A stretch of DNA of 64,000 bases from Sulfuricurvum sp. IAE1 (lineage in GTDB: Bacteria > Campylobacterota > Campylobacteria > Campylobacterales > Sulfurimonadaceae). The notes beneath the pieces are model-generated. The model was not told where the DNA came from and searched no databases. It saw only the letters and a program-made list of their open reading frames with translations. The translations under genes and the position numbers were made by a program. The DNA lies in contig NZ_SLTI01000007.1 of NCBI RefSeq assembly GCF_004347735.1, positions 1 to 64,000 of the forward strand, written 5' to 3'. The first letter of the stretch is position 1. Each line of letters starts with the position of its first letter. Positions 31,701 through 39,876 of the stretch are shown in pieces.

Positions 31701-32153
31701 TTATCCGTTGTGAATCGGATACAGCTTCTCTTTGCATTTTTCGTACGAGGAGGTATCGGCCATGGGGGTGAGCTTGATGTCCACCGCTTTGAGCAGCAGC
31801 GTCACCTCACACCCTTCGCACAGTTCCATCCGCTCGAACGCATCGGTCGTAATGAGCGAATTGAGCGCTCCGCAGGGGGTCTGAACGCTCACTTCGCTCA
31901 GGACCGTCCCCTTACGGTAATGCTGCAGCTCACCGCGGAGGCGGTTTTCGATCGATACGTTCCCCTCCTTGGCCCCGCGGCAGATCGCGATGGCCGCTTC
32001 CTGCACGCGGCATTCCACCTCATCCCCCACGCTGAGCCAGTTCGGGGTCTGCGTTTTCAGGAGTTTGAGGGGCATATCGGCCGCCCGCACCGTAATACAG
32101 CTGAAAAATTCGTCGCTGCTGATCGCTTCGACGGTCGCGGTGAAGGTATTCAC
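31701..32153 (-). CDS. Di-TOBE (Mop) molybdate-binding protein, molbindin-type
   Basis: The 150-residue protein holds two TOBE/Mop domains in tandem (about 1-70, and 71-140 with the PCGALNSLITTDAFERMEL segment). Molbindins store molybdate in the cytoplasm or act as sensor, here most likely to supply nitrogenase. The start is GTG behind a GAGGAGGTG site, 12 bases after the Sel1-NFU gene; the longest frame runs into that gene and is not credible. The short C-terminal tail has one cysteine. Molybdate storage is inference from the domain. Confidence 0.82.
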   Translation of the reverse strand: MNTFTATVEAISSDEFFSCITVRAADMPLKLLKTQTPNWLSVGDEVECRVQEAAIAICRGAKEGNVSIENRLRGELQHYRKGTVLSEVSVQTPCGALNSLITTDAFERMELCEGCEVTLLLKAVDIKLTPMADTSSYEKCKEKLYPIHNG

Positions 32154-32164
32154 GCCACACCTCC

Positions 32165-32893
32165 TCACCACAGATAGATGACGATTCGTTTGTCGATTTC
32201 GCGTTCGAACGCCTCGAGGATCATCCCCGCCGTCGAGGTGGGTCCCAGATGGCATCCCGAACAGGCCCCGAGATAGCGCAGCCATATTTCGGGGGTATCG
32301 CCGGGCACATAGCGGATCAGTTCCACCCCGCCCCCGTCACCGGCCAGAACCGGAGTCAGATGAGCCGCTATGACCGCTTCGACTTTATCGCGCTGTGTCT
32401 GCTCGTCGAGCCTTCGAAACGCGACATTTATGTCGGTCGCCTGAGTCTGGTTGCTGACGTAGGTGAGCAGAGAATGGGCCTGTTTTTCCCCGGCATGGGC
32501 GGCGCGAATCATCCAACGCATCGCGTTTTCAGGATCGTCGTTACGCAGCAGTATCCCCAGTTTGAGCTGTGCGGCGCCGATTCCCCCCTCGGCGGCGTGA
32601 GTGTAATGAAACACCGACCGCTCTTTATCGGCATCCACCCCGATTCCGTTTTCGTACATCCCCCCAAGATAGAACGAAGCGACTTCATGGCCCGCTTTGG
32701 CTGCCCGTTCGAAGAGTTCACGCGCCGCGGCGAGGTCTTTCCCGACACCGTAGCCCTTGACGTACATCGTCCCCAGATTGACCATCGCGTCGGTATCGGT
32801 ATGAATAAGGCTTTCCCAGATCGAACGGGCAGCGGCATAATCAGCGCGTTCGTATGCCCCAAGGGCTTCTTCCATTAGCGATAGGCTTTCCAT
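32165..32893 (-). CDS. Sel1-repeat protein fused to a NifU-type NFU domain
   Basis: The 242-residue protein has N-terminal Sel1/TPR-like repeats (about 10-140: MVNLGTMYVKGYGV, ASFYLGGMYENGIG, AAQLKLGILL). The C-terminal NFU domain (about 160-242) carries the cluster-binding CSGC motif (GACSGCHLGP). NFU domains hold and deliver [4Fe-4S] clusters, and the repeats may bind a client. The AGGAG site before MESLSLM sets the start. First gene of the leftward operon with ferredoxins, molbindin and NifX, behind a -24/-12-like motif. The fusion looks like a dedicated cluster-delivery scaffold for nitrogenase. Confidence 0.88.
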   Translation of the reverse strand: MESLSLMEEALGAYERADYAAARSIWESLIHTDTDAMVNLGTMYVKGYGVGKDLAAARELFERAAKAGHEVASFYLGGMYENGIGVDADKERSVFHYTHAAEGGIGAAQLKLGILLRNDDPENAMRWMIRAAHAGEKQAHSLLTYVSNQTQATDINVAFRRLDEQTQRDKVEAVIAAHLTPVLAGDGGGVELIRYVPGDTPEIWLRYLGACSGCHLGPTSTAGMILEAFEREIDKRIVIYLW

Positions 32894-32932
32894 AGCATTC
32901 TCCTTTATCCGTATTACTCTTAACGACACGGT

Positions 32933-32948
32933 TGCATTTGCCGTTCTA
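32933..32948 (-). promoter_or_regulatory. Candidate sigma-54-type promoter (TAGAAC-N5-ATGCA)
   Basis: The minus strand reads TAGAAC-N5-ATGCA, 40 bases before the ATG of the Sel1-NFU gene. Same form as at nifH, with A for T at the first base of the -12 box. Confidence 0.5.
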
Positions 32949-32953
32949 CGGTG

Positions 32954-32969
32954 ACGAACGAAATATGCA
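32954..32969 (+). promoter_or_regulatory. Candidate sigma-54-type promoter (ACGAAC-N5-ATGCA)
   Basis: The plus strand reads ACGAAC-N5-ATGCA, 33 bases before the ATG at 33003, and 6 bp from the opposing motif. The two form a compact back-to-back promoter pair. Confidence 0.5.
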
Positions 32970-33002
32970 TTTCATCCCCGATACCAATCCTAGGAGGAGC
33001 TG

Positions 33003-33398
33003 ATGATCGCCATTCCGATCGAATCGCCCGAGGGCGCACCGATGAGCAGCAAACTTTTCGGAAACGCCAAATATTTCGCGCTGTACGACCCTGCAACCGA
33101 CCGTCACACCCTCGTCTCGAACGAAGGGTGCGGCAACGGCATCAAAACCGCCGCTTTTTTGCTCGAACGTGGGGCCACGTCGGCCCTGTACGGTTTTTTG
33201 GGAGACGGACCTTTTCATACGATGATACGCGGGGGGATGAAGGTGTTCTGGCTGGGGCGCAAGACGATGCGGCTGCAAGAGGCGATCCGATGCGCGCTCA
33301 AAGGGCAGCTGGTAGAGGTAACCCCCGACAACGCAAGCCTCTATCTCGATCCCGGGACCGACGCGGGCGCATGTACCTGCGGATGCAGCCATGACTGA
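33003..33398 (+). CDS. NifX/NafY-like cofactor-binding protein with Cys-rich tail
   Basis: The 131-residue protein begins MIAIPIESPEGA..SKLFGNAKYFALYD, the pattern of the dinitrogenase iron-molybdenum cofactor-binding (NifX/NafY) family. It ends in CTCGCSHD (Cys124, 126, 128). Further cysteines are at 43 and 97. It probably binds a cofactor precursor. AGGAGG is located six bases before the ATG. It overlaps the next gene by eight bases. It is the fourth such domain in the window, with 9390, nifX and the NifB tail. Confidence 0.82.
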   Translation: MIAIPIESPEGAPMSSKLFGNAKYFALYDPATDRHTLVSNEGCGNGIKTAAFLLERGATSALYGFLGDGPFHTMIRGGMKVFWLGRKTMRLQEAIRCALKGQLVEVTPDNASLYLDPGTDAGACTCGCSHD

Positions 33399-33621
33399 GA
33401 TCATAACCGCCGAAATGGAGGAGCTGCGCCGCCTCATAGCCCAGACGGTCGCCAAACGCGATATCCTCAAACGGGAAATGGAAGCGTGGTACGATCGCAA
33501 CAAGGGGAGCCGGTTCGAATTCAGCAGCGACCTCATCACCGTCGATTCGACACTCAGTGAACTTGACAGCCATTACAAACGGCTGTGGGACTACCATAAC
33601 GGATCGCGGGCGACGCGCTGA
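33391..33621 (+). CDS. Small coiled-coil protein of the nif island, unknown
   Basis: The 76-residue soluble protein is mostly a heptad-rich helix (about 5-35) followed by a turn and a second helix. No cysteine is present. I cannot assign a family. The 8-base overlap with the cofactor-binding gene shows that it is part of the same operon. It may be an assembly chaperone or a subunit; no direct evidence. Confidence 0.7.
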   Translation: MTEIITAEMEELRRLIAQTVAKRDILKREMEAWYDRNKGSRFEFSSDLITVDSTLSELDSHYKRLWDYHNGSRATR

Positions 33622-33669
33622 TCGGCTTTTATATCCAAAAATATCAATACACTATAGGAGAACCAGACC

Positions 33670-34146
33670 ATGAACGAAACCCTACGAAGCGAAATCCTGC
33701 GCCAAGCGCGCGCGGCGTTCGAACGGGCCTCTACCCTGCGCGAAAACGAACGGCTCGAAGTCTACCTGCACGAAGGCAAAGCGATCACTTCGGATGTTCT
33801 GGACGAAACCGAAAGCCTGGTGTACGGAAACGGCCGTATTTTGTGCTACGAAGTGTGGGGGCACGACTATCTCGAAGGGGAGATCGTCGCATGGATCAAT
33901 CAGGTCCGTACCCAGAGCGATCCCAAAGCCCTGGACCAAAGCATCATCGAAACGCTCTCCCTCATCGCATCGCGCAAGGGAACTGCCCCGGAGAACATCA
34001 GTTCGTACGAAGTCTTTGCCAACCTTCGGATGGAGCAGATCGAGCGGATCGAACACGCGATCATCGACTACTGGTGGGACAACAAGGAGATCGAAAACGC
34101 CAAATCCCTCGCCCTCGCCCAGATCGACGCGGCACTCCGGGGGTGA
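33670..34146 (+). CDS. Uncharacterised 158-residue protein of the nif island
   Basis: The soluble, mostly helical acidic protein has a middle segment ILCYEVWGHDYLEGEIVAW and a C-terminal helix pair ending in ALAQIDAALRG. It has one cysteine and no signal peptide. I do not recognise the family. GGAG is seven bases or so before the ATG; it is 48 bases behind the coiled-coil gene and probably in the same transcript. Last gene of the rightward part of the island. Confidence 0.75.
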   Translation: MNETLRSEILRQARAAFERASTLRENERLEVYLHEGKAITSDVLDETESLVYGNGRILCYEVWGHDYLEGEIVAWINQVRTQSDPKALDQSIIETLSLIASRKGTAPENISSYEVFANLRMEQIERIEHAIIDYWWDNKEIENAKSLALAQIDAALRG

Positions 34147-34199
34147 CCCCTGCGCCGGGCGCCAAAGGGGCGCTTGTGGTTTCGTTAGGAAAATCAGGG

Positions 34200-34205
34200 T
34201 AGAAT
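34200..34205 (+). promoter_or_regulatory. TAGAAT -10 box for a nearly leaderless tonB-like transcript
   Basis: TAGAAT ends eight bases before the ATG at 34214. No ribosome-binding site is present between them. Confidence 0.5.
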
Positions 34206-34213
34206 GCGCCCTT

Positions 34214-35056
34214 ATGAAGCGAACCGAATCTTTTTCTCTCTACGCCTTTATTATCGCGGTACTGGTTCACCTCATCATCGCGTTGCTGCTGATTCTTCTC
34301 AATCAGCTCGAACCGCCCGTCCCTCCCGAAACCAAACCCGCCGAAGAACGGTTCCGCCTTTCGCTCAAAGAGTACCCCACCTCGCGCCCCGAAGCGATCG
34401 TCCCCAACGAGATCCCTAAAATCACCCCCGCCCGGCCCATCCCGCGCGGCGAGCAGATGATCAGACCCTCATCGCCGGCACCGGCATCCAAAGCAGCCCC
34501 AAGCCCGGTCACGCCTCCGCCTTCCTCGCCCCGGACACCTCCCGAAACCGAGAAGCCCGAACCGCGAAAAGCGTTCGTCCCCCACACCGCCAAAACGGTC
34601 GCAACGATCGAACGCCAGCCGAAAAAAGAACCGGGGCTCTACGACATCCTTTCCCGCCCCGACGCTTCGGCAAACCAGCCGGTCAAAAGCTCGACAAAAC
34701 TCTCAGACAGCATCGAACGGCTCTACGGGGACAAATTCAACGAGCTCTCCGAAGGGGAACAGCGCTACATCCTCGACAACCAGGAGATCATGCGCCGGAT
34801 CACGCAGGGGGTTCTGGACCGCTACGGTCGCAGCCGGATCCCCGACAGCATCCGCGTCAACGACACCAACATGATCGAGTTCTACCTCCACCCCGACGGC
34901 AGCATCTCCGATCTTCGCTTTCTCAAAAACAGCCGTCTCTCGATTCTCGATGACACCACCCGCGAAGTGATCGAACTCGCCTACGCCAAATATCCCCGTC
35001 CGCAACAAAAAACGCTGATCCGCTACCGCGTCTGGTACAACCTCACCGGGTATTGA
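34214..35056 (+). CDS. TonB-like energy-transducing protein, first copy
   Basis: The 280-residue protein has one N-terminal membrane helix (about 11-33), a long Pro-rich periplasmic stretch (about 36-150), and a C-terminal TonB-like domain (about 200-280, with MIEFYLHPDGSISDLRF). TonB couples the proton gradient, through ExbB/ExbD, to outer-membrane receptors such as the one at 27.9 kb. No exbB/exbD are in the window. It is followed by a shorter paralogue 25 bases on. The start fits the -10 spacing. Tol- or TonB-type cannot be fully separated. Confidence 0.8.
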   Translation: MKRTESFSLYAFIIAVLVHLIIALLLILLNQLEPPVPPETKPAEERFRLSLKEYPTSRPEAIVPNEIPKITPARPIPRGEQMIRPSSPAPASKAAPSPVTPPPSSPRTPPETEKPEPRKAFVPHTAKTVATIERQPKKEPGLYDILSRPDASANQPVKSSTKLSDSIERLYGDKFNELSEGEQRYILDNQEIMRRITQGVLDRYGRSRIPDSIRVNDTNMIEFYLHPDGSISDLRFLKNSRLSILDDTTREVIELAYAKYPRPQQKTLIRYRVWYNLTGY

Positions 35057-35067
35057 TCCGAAACGGG

Positions 35068-35073
35068 TATAAT
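35068..35073 (+). promoter_or_regulatory. TATAAT -10 box for a nearly leaderless second tonB-like transcript
   Basis: TATAAT ends eight bases before the ATG at 35082, again with no ribosome-binding site. The box sits in the 25-base gap between the two paralogues. Confidence 0.55.
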
Positions 35074-35081
35074 CGATTCCC

Positions 35082-35750
35082 ATGAAACGGTCCCGATCGA
35101 TCGGCGCTTTTGTCGCGGCACTCTCCATCCACCTGGCGATTGCGGCTCTTGTCTGGCTTGCACTCGCTCCGCAGCCGGACGAACCGTCTCCTCCGAAGCC
35201 GACGTTCAGCATCCGTTTCGGAGAGAGTGATAACGAAGAGGAATCGCCAGACCCCTCTTCCGCTTCCCCCGCCCCTTCGGCGATCGCGGAGCGTCAAAAC
35301 GGGCAAACGAACCCAAGTCCTCCGTCGGCATTGCCCGAGCGTCCCCTCTCCGCCGTTGCCGAATCCGAACACAAAGCCTTTAGCGAAGCCGACCGCGAAA
35401 GCCTCCCCTTTTCGGTGCTGCACCATTACGGCGAAGAATTTTTTACCCTCTCCGCGGGGGAACAGCACTACATCATCGACAATCTGCAGCGAATTCGCAA
35501 AATTAACGAAATTGTCGGCACCCGTCTACTGCGCGAACGGCCCGACGACGTCGATCCGCTCGACAACAACGTCGTCGAATTTACCCTTCATCCAGACGGG
35601 ACGATCAGCGACCTGCACCTGGAAAAAAACCGTATCGGAACGCCACTGGACGAATTGACGCTTCAGACGATCAATCTCGCCCATCCCAGGTATCCCAAAC
35701 CCGACCAGCCGACGAAAATTCGGATCCGGGTCTACATCATCGTGAAATAA
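35082..35750 (+). CDS. TonB-like energy-transducing protein, second copy
   Basis: The 222-residue paralogue of the gene before it has a membrane helix (about 8-28), a shorter linker rich in Pro, Ser and Glu (about 30-90), and the C-terminal domain with VVEFTLHPDGTISDLHL and the ending KIRIRVYIIVK. The central segment LSAGEQHYIIDNLQ matches LSEGEQRYILDNQE of the first copy, which shows a tandem duplication. It is convergent with the citrate-lyase-like gene; the two stops touch. Confidence 0.8.
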   Translation: MKRSRSIGAFVAALSIHLAIAALVWLALAPQPDEPSPPKPTFSIRFGESDNEEESPDPSSASPAPSAIAERQNGQTNPSPPSALPERPLSAVAESEHKAFSEADRESLPFSVLHHYGEEFFTLSAGEQHYIIDNLQRIRKINEIVGTRLLRERPDDVDPLDNNVVEFTLHPDGTISDLHLEKNRIGTPLDELTLQTINLAHPRYPKPDQPTKIRIRVYIIVK

Positions 35751-36683
35751 TCAGCGCTTGTCCAGCACCGCCAATGCCCCTTTGTAAATCGGTTCGTCGA
35801 TAAAACCGTACACGTCGTGCGCAAACCCCGTTACGCCGCGGGCAGCGTGTTCGCGAAAGAGTTCGACGATCTCTTTGGCCCGTTTGAGTTCCGCCTCGCT
35901 GTGGCCGAATATTTCGTGTATCAGCTCGGCCTGGGCGGGAGATATGCACCCTTTGGCGTCGAATCCCATCATTTTTTCGAGTTCCAGCCAGTTGCGAAGG
36001 CAATCGAGGTTCTTGTGATTCTGGTACACGAACGATACCGGCTTGATGCCGCAGGCGCGCGCGGTCGTCAGAAAACGGGCCAGCATGTAGTGGACGGTCG
36101 GGTTGTCCGGGTGCAGCAGGCTCTGGGAGAGCCCCAGATCGGCGAACAGATCAAGCACCCCCAGATAATACGCGGCGATCCCCGGAACCGATGCGATCTC
36201 CTCGAGTGCGAGCCACGCCTCTTTGGTCTCGATGGAGAGATGCAGTTCGATCCCCTGCGCAATCAGCGACGACGCACGGCGCACCTCCTCCGCGGTGCGG
36301 ATTTTCGGGACGCGGATCCCATCGGGCATAAAGGGGTTGAGATACGCGATCTCCTCTTCTCCCCCTTCGTCCAGCGGGTTGACCCGGACGACCAGTTTCT
36401 TGTCGCTTTTGGGATTGGCCGCGAGGGCGATCGCACACAGCGCGAGGGCGTAGGGCTTTTGTTCGGGAGCGACGCCGTCTTCGAGGTTGAGCATCAGGCA
36501 TTCGGCGGGAACCGAGGGGATTTTCGAAAGGTGCCTGGTGTTGTGGGCCGAGAGCATCATCGCCGACCGGAACGAAAGGGAACGGTTCTGGATGCGGGGA
36601 GTGGCGGAAGCGAGGTTTTGAAGGGAGGAAAGATCGTCTCGGGCGATCAGGCTATCGAGTTTTTGCAGGTCGGTTAGCGGCAC
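35751..36683 (-). CDS. HpcH/HpaI aldolase/citrate lyase beta-like (CitE-like) protein
   Basis: The 310-residue TIM-barrel protein shows SAHNTRHLSKIPSVPAECLMLNLEDGV, VVRVNPLDEG and LSIETKEAWLALEEI, which are the metal- and CoA-ester-binding elements of CitE-like lyases. These split or form C-C bonds in acyl-CoA compounds such as malyl- or citramalyl-CoA. No citrate lyase alpha or gamma genes are near, so it is a stand-alone enzyme of unknown substrate. Its 5' end overlaps the cytochrome gene by 32 bases, so the two are cotranscribed. Confidence 0.85.
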   Translation of the reverse strand: MPLTDLQKLDSLIARDDLSSLQNLASATPRIQNRSLSFRSAMMLSAHNTRHLSKIPSVPAECLMLNLEDGVAPEQKPYALALCAIALAANPKSDKKLVVRVNPLDEGGEEEIAYLNPFMPDGIRVPKIRTAEEVRRASSLIAQGIELHLSIETKEAWLALEEIASVPGIAAYYLGVLDLFADLGLSQSLLHPDNPTVHYMLARFLTTARACGIKPVSFVYQNHKNLDCLRNWLELEKMMGFDAKGCISPAQAELIHEIFGHSEAELKRAKEIVELFREHAARGVTGFAHDVYGFIDEPIYKGALAVLDKR

Positions 36684-37014
36684 GTTTGAACTCCTCTCGA
36701 TGCAGGTAATAATAGAGGGTCTGGATCTCGGTATCGGTCAGATAATACCGCGGCATTCCGATGATCCGGCTGTTGAGTTTGAGGTAAAATTCCCTGAAAG
36801 GGAGTTTATTGATGGGCTTTCCGGCAAACACCTTCGAGACCCCTTCGTCTTTGTAGCGGGCAATAAGCTTCCCTTCGCCGTTTTCGCCGTGACAGAGGTG
36901 GCACCCCACCCCGCGCGGGTTGTGATAAAGCCCGGCGGCATACTCCTCTTTCGTGATGAACGACTCGGCGTTCGCACCTGCCGATGCCAAAAGGAGAACA
37001 AAAATCCAGCGCAC
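36652..37014 (-). CDS. Periplasmic monohaem c-type cytochrome
   Basis: The protein of about 120 residues has a signal peptide (about 1-16), one haem-binding CHLCH motif (near residue 38) and a likely axial methionine in IIGMPRYYL. It is a small class I cytochrome c that would carry electrons in the periplasm. A GTG start is chosen since AAAGG lies six bases before it; a TTG two codons upstream overlaps that site. It overlaps the CitE-like gene. Its partner oxidase is not visible here. Confidence 0.85.
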   Translation of the reverse strand: MRWIFVLLLASAGANAESFITKEEYAAGLYHNPRGVGCHLCHGENGEGKLIARYKDEGVSKVFAGKPINKLPFREFYLKLNSRIIGMPRYYLTDTEIQTLYYYLHREEFKRAANRPAKTR

Positions 37015-37083
37015 GCTCAACCTTTAACCAATGTTTAGACTTTTAGCGGTATCATACCCAAAAACAATGCTGACGGTGGTTAA

Positions 37084-37941
37084 ATGCAGATTCTCGACGG
37101 TAAAGCGCTTGCACTCAAAATCGAACAAAAGGTCTCCGAAGGGGCCAAAGAACTGAAAGCCCGGACGGGCAGAGTTCCGGGTCTGGCGGTTATTTTGGTG
37201 GGCCACGATCCCGCCAGCCAGGCCTACGTCGGGATGAAGAAAAAAGCGTGCGACCGTGCCGGGTTCTATTCGGTCACCCACGAAATGCCCGAAGACATTT
37301 CGCAGGAGGCGATCATCAAAACGATCGAAATGATGAACGCCAATCCCAATATCGACGGGATTCTGATCCAGCTACCGCTCCCCAAACACATCGATACGAC
37401 GAAAATCCTCGAGGTGGTCTCTCCCACCAAAGACGTTGACGGTTTCCATCCCTACAACGTCGGCCGTCTCGCTACCGGGCTTGAGGGTTTCGTCCCCTGC
37501 ACCCCGCTGGGAGTCATGGAGCTTCTCGCCGAATACAACATCGACGTCAAAGGGAAAAACTGCTGCGTCGTGGGAGCTTCCAATATCGTCGGCAAACCGA
37601 TGGCCGCACTGCTGCTCAACGCAAGCGCCACGGTCGAGATCTGCCACATCTTCACCGACGATCTCAAAAAACACACCCTTGCCGCGGACATCGTCCTCGT
37701 CGGTGCGGGAGTCATTAACCTGATCAAGGCGGACATGGTCAAGGAAGGCGCCGTCGTGATCGATATCGGGATCAACCGTGCCTCTGACGGCCGCCTCGTC
37801 GGGGACGCGGACTACGAAGCCGTCGCGCCAAAAACCTCCTACATCACCCCCGTTCCCGGCGGAGTCGGGCCGATGACCATCGCGATGCTTCTGGCCAATA
37901 CCCTCAAAGCGGCCCAAATCCACGCGGAAGAAGAGAAATAA
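37084..37941 (+). CDS. folD: Methylenetetrahydrofolate dehydrogenase/cyclohydrolase FolD
   Basis: FolD is a bifunctional cytoplasmic enzyme of one-carbon metabolism interconverting methylene-, methenyl- and formyl-tetrahydrofolate. The 285-residue protein has the catalytic YVGMKKKACDRAG segment, ILIQLPLPKH, the NADP-binding VVGASNIVGKPMAALLL and the C-terminal PGGVGPMTIAMLL. Length and motifs are typical. The lepB gene follows after three bases, as in other Campylobacterota. Confidence 0.96.
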   Translation: MQILDGKALALKIEQKVSEGAKELKARTGRVPGLAVILVGHDPASQAYVGMKKKACDRAGFYSVTHEMPEDISQEAIIKTIEMMNANPNIDGILIQLPLPKHIDTTKILEVVSPTKDVDGFHPYNVGRLATGLEGFVPCTPLGVMELLAEYNIDVKGKNCCVVGASNIVGKPMAALLLNASATVEICHIFTDDLKKHTLAADIVLVGAGVINLIKADMVKEGAVVIDIGINRASDGRLVGDADYEAVAPKTSYITPVPGGVGPMTIAMLLANTLKAAQIHAEEEK

Positions 37942-37944
37942 CCC

Positions 37945-38763
37945 TTGAAGAAAAAAATCCTCGACGCGGCGCACGGCGCCTACCGGTTTTCCAATACGTG
38001 GACCGGGACGGTCATCATCGTCCTGTTTATCATCTTTTTCGTTGCCCAGGCGTTTCGTATCCCCAGCGGCTCTATGAAAGACTCCCTTCTCGTCGGCGAC
38101 CACCTCTTCGCGAAAAAATTCGCCTACGGGATCTCAACCCCCCATATCCCGTTTCTCGAAATCCCCCTCATCCCCGGAACCGACGGGCACATCGTTGACG
38201 GCGACGAGCCCCGCCGCGGCGATATCGTCATCTTCCGCTACCCGAACAACACCCAGCTGCACTACGTCAAACGCTGCGTCGCGCTTCCCGGCGACGAACT
38301 GTTCGTGATGGACAAAAACCTCTACCTCCACCCCCGCGAAGGGGACGAATACGCCCGCCAAACGTTCAAAGGATACGAACTTGTCGAAATCCAGGGAAAA
38401 CTCTGGGTCAAAAACCCCTACGAAAAACACCACCCAGGCATCCACCACGATGCCAAAATCGTCGATAACGGCCTCTACCCCGCCGAAATTTTCAACTTCG
38501 GCCCCGTACAGGTCCCCGAAGGGGAATTTTTCATGATGGGGGACAACCGCGACCATTCCAACGACAGCCGTTTCTGGGGCGCCGTCCCCTACGGACTGAT
38601 CGAGGGGACGCCGTGGTTCGTCTATTTCAGCATGGACGACAATTACGAAGTGCGCTGGGACCGCATCGGTAAAACCCCAAGCGACCTGGAACAGCCCGAT
38701 ACGCTCAAACGTGCCGTAGACGAACGGATCCGCCAGGACGCCGACGATTATGAACTCTATTGA
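37945..38763 (+). CDS. lepB: Signal peptidase I (LepB)
   Basis: LepB is the inner-membrane protease that removes signal peptides from exported proteins. In this 272-residue protein a membrane helix (20-37) is followed by the catalytic Ser43 (PSGSMKDSL) and general base Lys109 (HYVKRCVALPGDE); the late GDNRDHSNDSRFWG box is intact. The start is TTG, three bases after folD. It has an inserted region of about 40 residues around 120-160. Its end overlaps the next gene by 14 bases. Confidence 0.95.
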   Translation: MKKKILDAAHGAYRFSNTWTGTVIIVLFIIFFVAQAFRIPSGSMKDSLLVGDHLFAKKFAYGISTPHIPFLEIPLIPGTDGHIVDGDEPRRGDIVIFRYPNNTQLHYVKRCVALPGDELFVMDKNLYLHPREGDEYARQTFKGYELVEIQGKLWVKNPYEKHHPGIHHDAKIVDNGLYPAEIFNFGPVQVPEGEFFMMGDNRDHSNDSRFWGAVPYGLIEGTPWFVYFSMDDNYEVRWDRIGKTPSDLEQPDTLKRAVDERIRQDADDYELY

Positions 38764-39427
38764 TCTGCTGGAAATCCCCGCCGCCGTACTCGCTCTCCTG
38801 ATCGCGATCATCGGGCATGAAATCATGCACGGATGGGTCGCCTACAAATACGGCGACCGTACGGCCAAAGATAGCGGCCGCCTCAGCATCAACCCCCTTA
38901 TCCACATCGATCCCTTCGGTTCGATCCTCGTACCGCTCATGACCTATTTTCTCCCGATGCTGCTGGGGGCTTCGAGCGGATTTTTATTCGGATGGGCCAA
39001 GCCGGTTCCGGTCAATACCCATACCGTCATCCGCAACGGCGGCTACAATGCCGCAATGCAGGTAAGCCTGGCGGGGATCGTCTACAACTTTTTCATGGCG
39101 ACGATGGCTTCGGTTCTTCTGGTCTCGTTGCCCCAGCCTTCCGAGGGCGACACGATCCTCTACGCGTTCGGCTATCTCTTTGTAATCAAGCTGCTGCTCA
39201 TCAACGTCGTGCTGGCGGTTTTCAACCTCCTTCCCATACCGGGATTCGACGGTGCCCACTTCGTCAGCTACCTGACCCTCAAACACAAGATCCGAGCCGT
39301 TGCCGAATTTTTCGCCAAAGCCGAACCTTATGGAATCATTGCTATCATCATCATATTGGTTACGCCGCTGAAAATTCCGTTGGTCATCTGGCCGATCGAA
39401 ATCGTTTTAAATCTGTTGCTAAAATAG
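38750..39427 (+). CDS. Site-2 protease-like M50 metalloprotease
   Basis: The 225-residue integral membrane protein has five or six helices, the zinc motif HEIMH (23-27) in the first helix, and a third ligand in NLLPIPGFDGAH. Short M50 members of this sort, without PDZ domains, are widespread, and their substrates are seldom known. It overlaps lepB by 14 bases, which may couple signal-peptide removal to clearance of remnants; that is inference. Confidence 0.88.
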   Translation: MNSIDLLEIPAAVLALLIAIIGHEIMHGWVAYKYGDRTAKDSGRLSINPLIHIDPFGSILVPLMTYFLPMLLGASSGFLFGWAKPVPVNTHTVIRNGGYNAAMQVSLAGIVYNFFMATMASVLLVSLPQPSEGDTILYAFGYLFVIKLLLINVVLAVFNLLPIPGFDGAHFVSYLTLKHKIRAVAEFFAKAEPYGIIAIIIILVTPLKIPLVIWPIEIVLNLLLK

Positions 39428-39435
39428 GGAGTATC

Positions 39436-39873
39436 ATGAAATTCTACGTCGCTACCGACCATGCCGGAATCGATCTGAAAAATTTTACCGTCGAGAATCT
39501 CCGTTCCAAAGGACACGAGGTGGTCGATCTGGGGCCATTCGACAAAGAACGGGTCGACTATCCCGACTACGCCGTCAAAGTATGCGAAAGCGTCCTTGCC
39601 GACGCCGCGTCTCAGGGGATTTTGATCTGCGGTTCGGGAATCGGGATGAGCATGGCCGCCAACCGCTTCCACGGCATCCGCGCCGCTTTGTGCCATGACG
39701 CCTATACCGCTACCGTTGCCCGCGGTCACAACGACGCCAACGTCCTGTGCTTCGGCGAGCGGATCGTGGGCCAGGGGGTCGCCGAATCTATCCTCGATGC
39801 ATGGTGTGCCGGAAAATTCGAAGGGGGCCGCCATTGCGGCCGGGTTGAAAAAATCGAGGCCATCAAAGGATAA
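39436..39873 (+). CDS. rpiB: Ribose-5-phosphate isomerase B
   Basis: RpiB interconverts ribose-5-phosphate and ribulose-5-phosphate in the pentose phosphate pathway. The 145-residue protein shows the start FYVATDHAGIDLK, and CGSGIGMSMAANR with the catalytic cysteine, and ALCHDAYTATVARGHNDAN. All catalytic residues seem present. The start with GGGAG upstream follows the M50 gene closely. Typical length for the family. Confidence 0.95.
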   Translation: MKFYVATDHAGIDLKNFTVENLRSKGHEVVDLGPFDKERVDYPDYAVKVCESVLADAASQGILICGSGIGMSMAANRFHGIRAALCHDAYTATVARGHNDANVLCFGERIVGQGVAESILDAWCAGKFEGGRHCGRVEKIEAIKG

Positions 39874-39876
39874 CCG

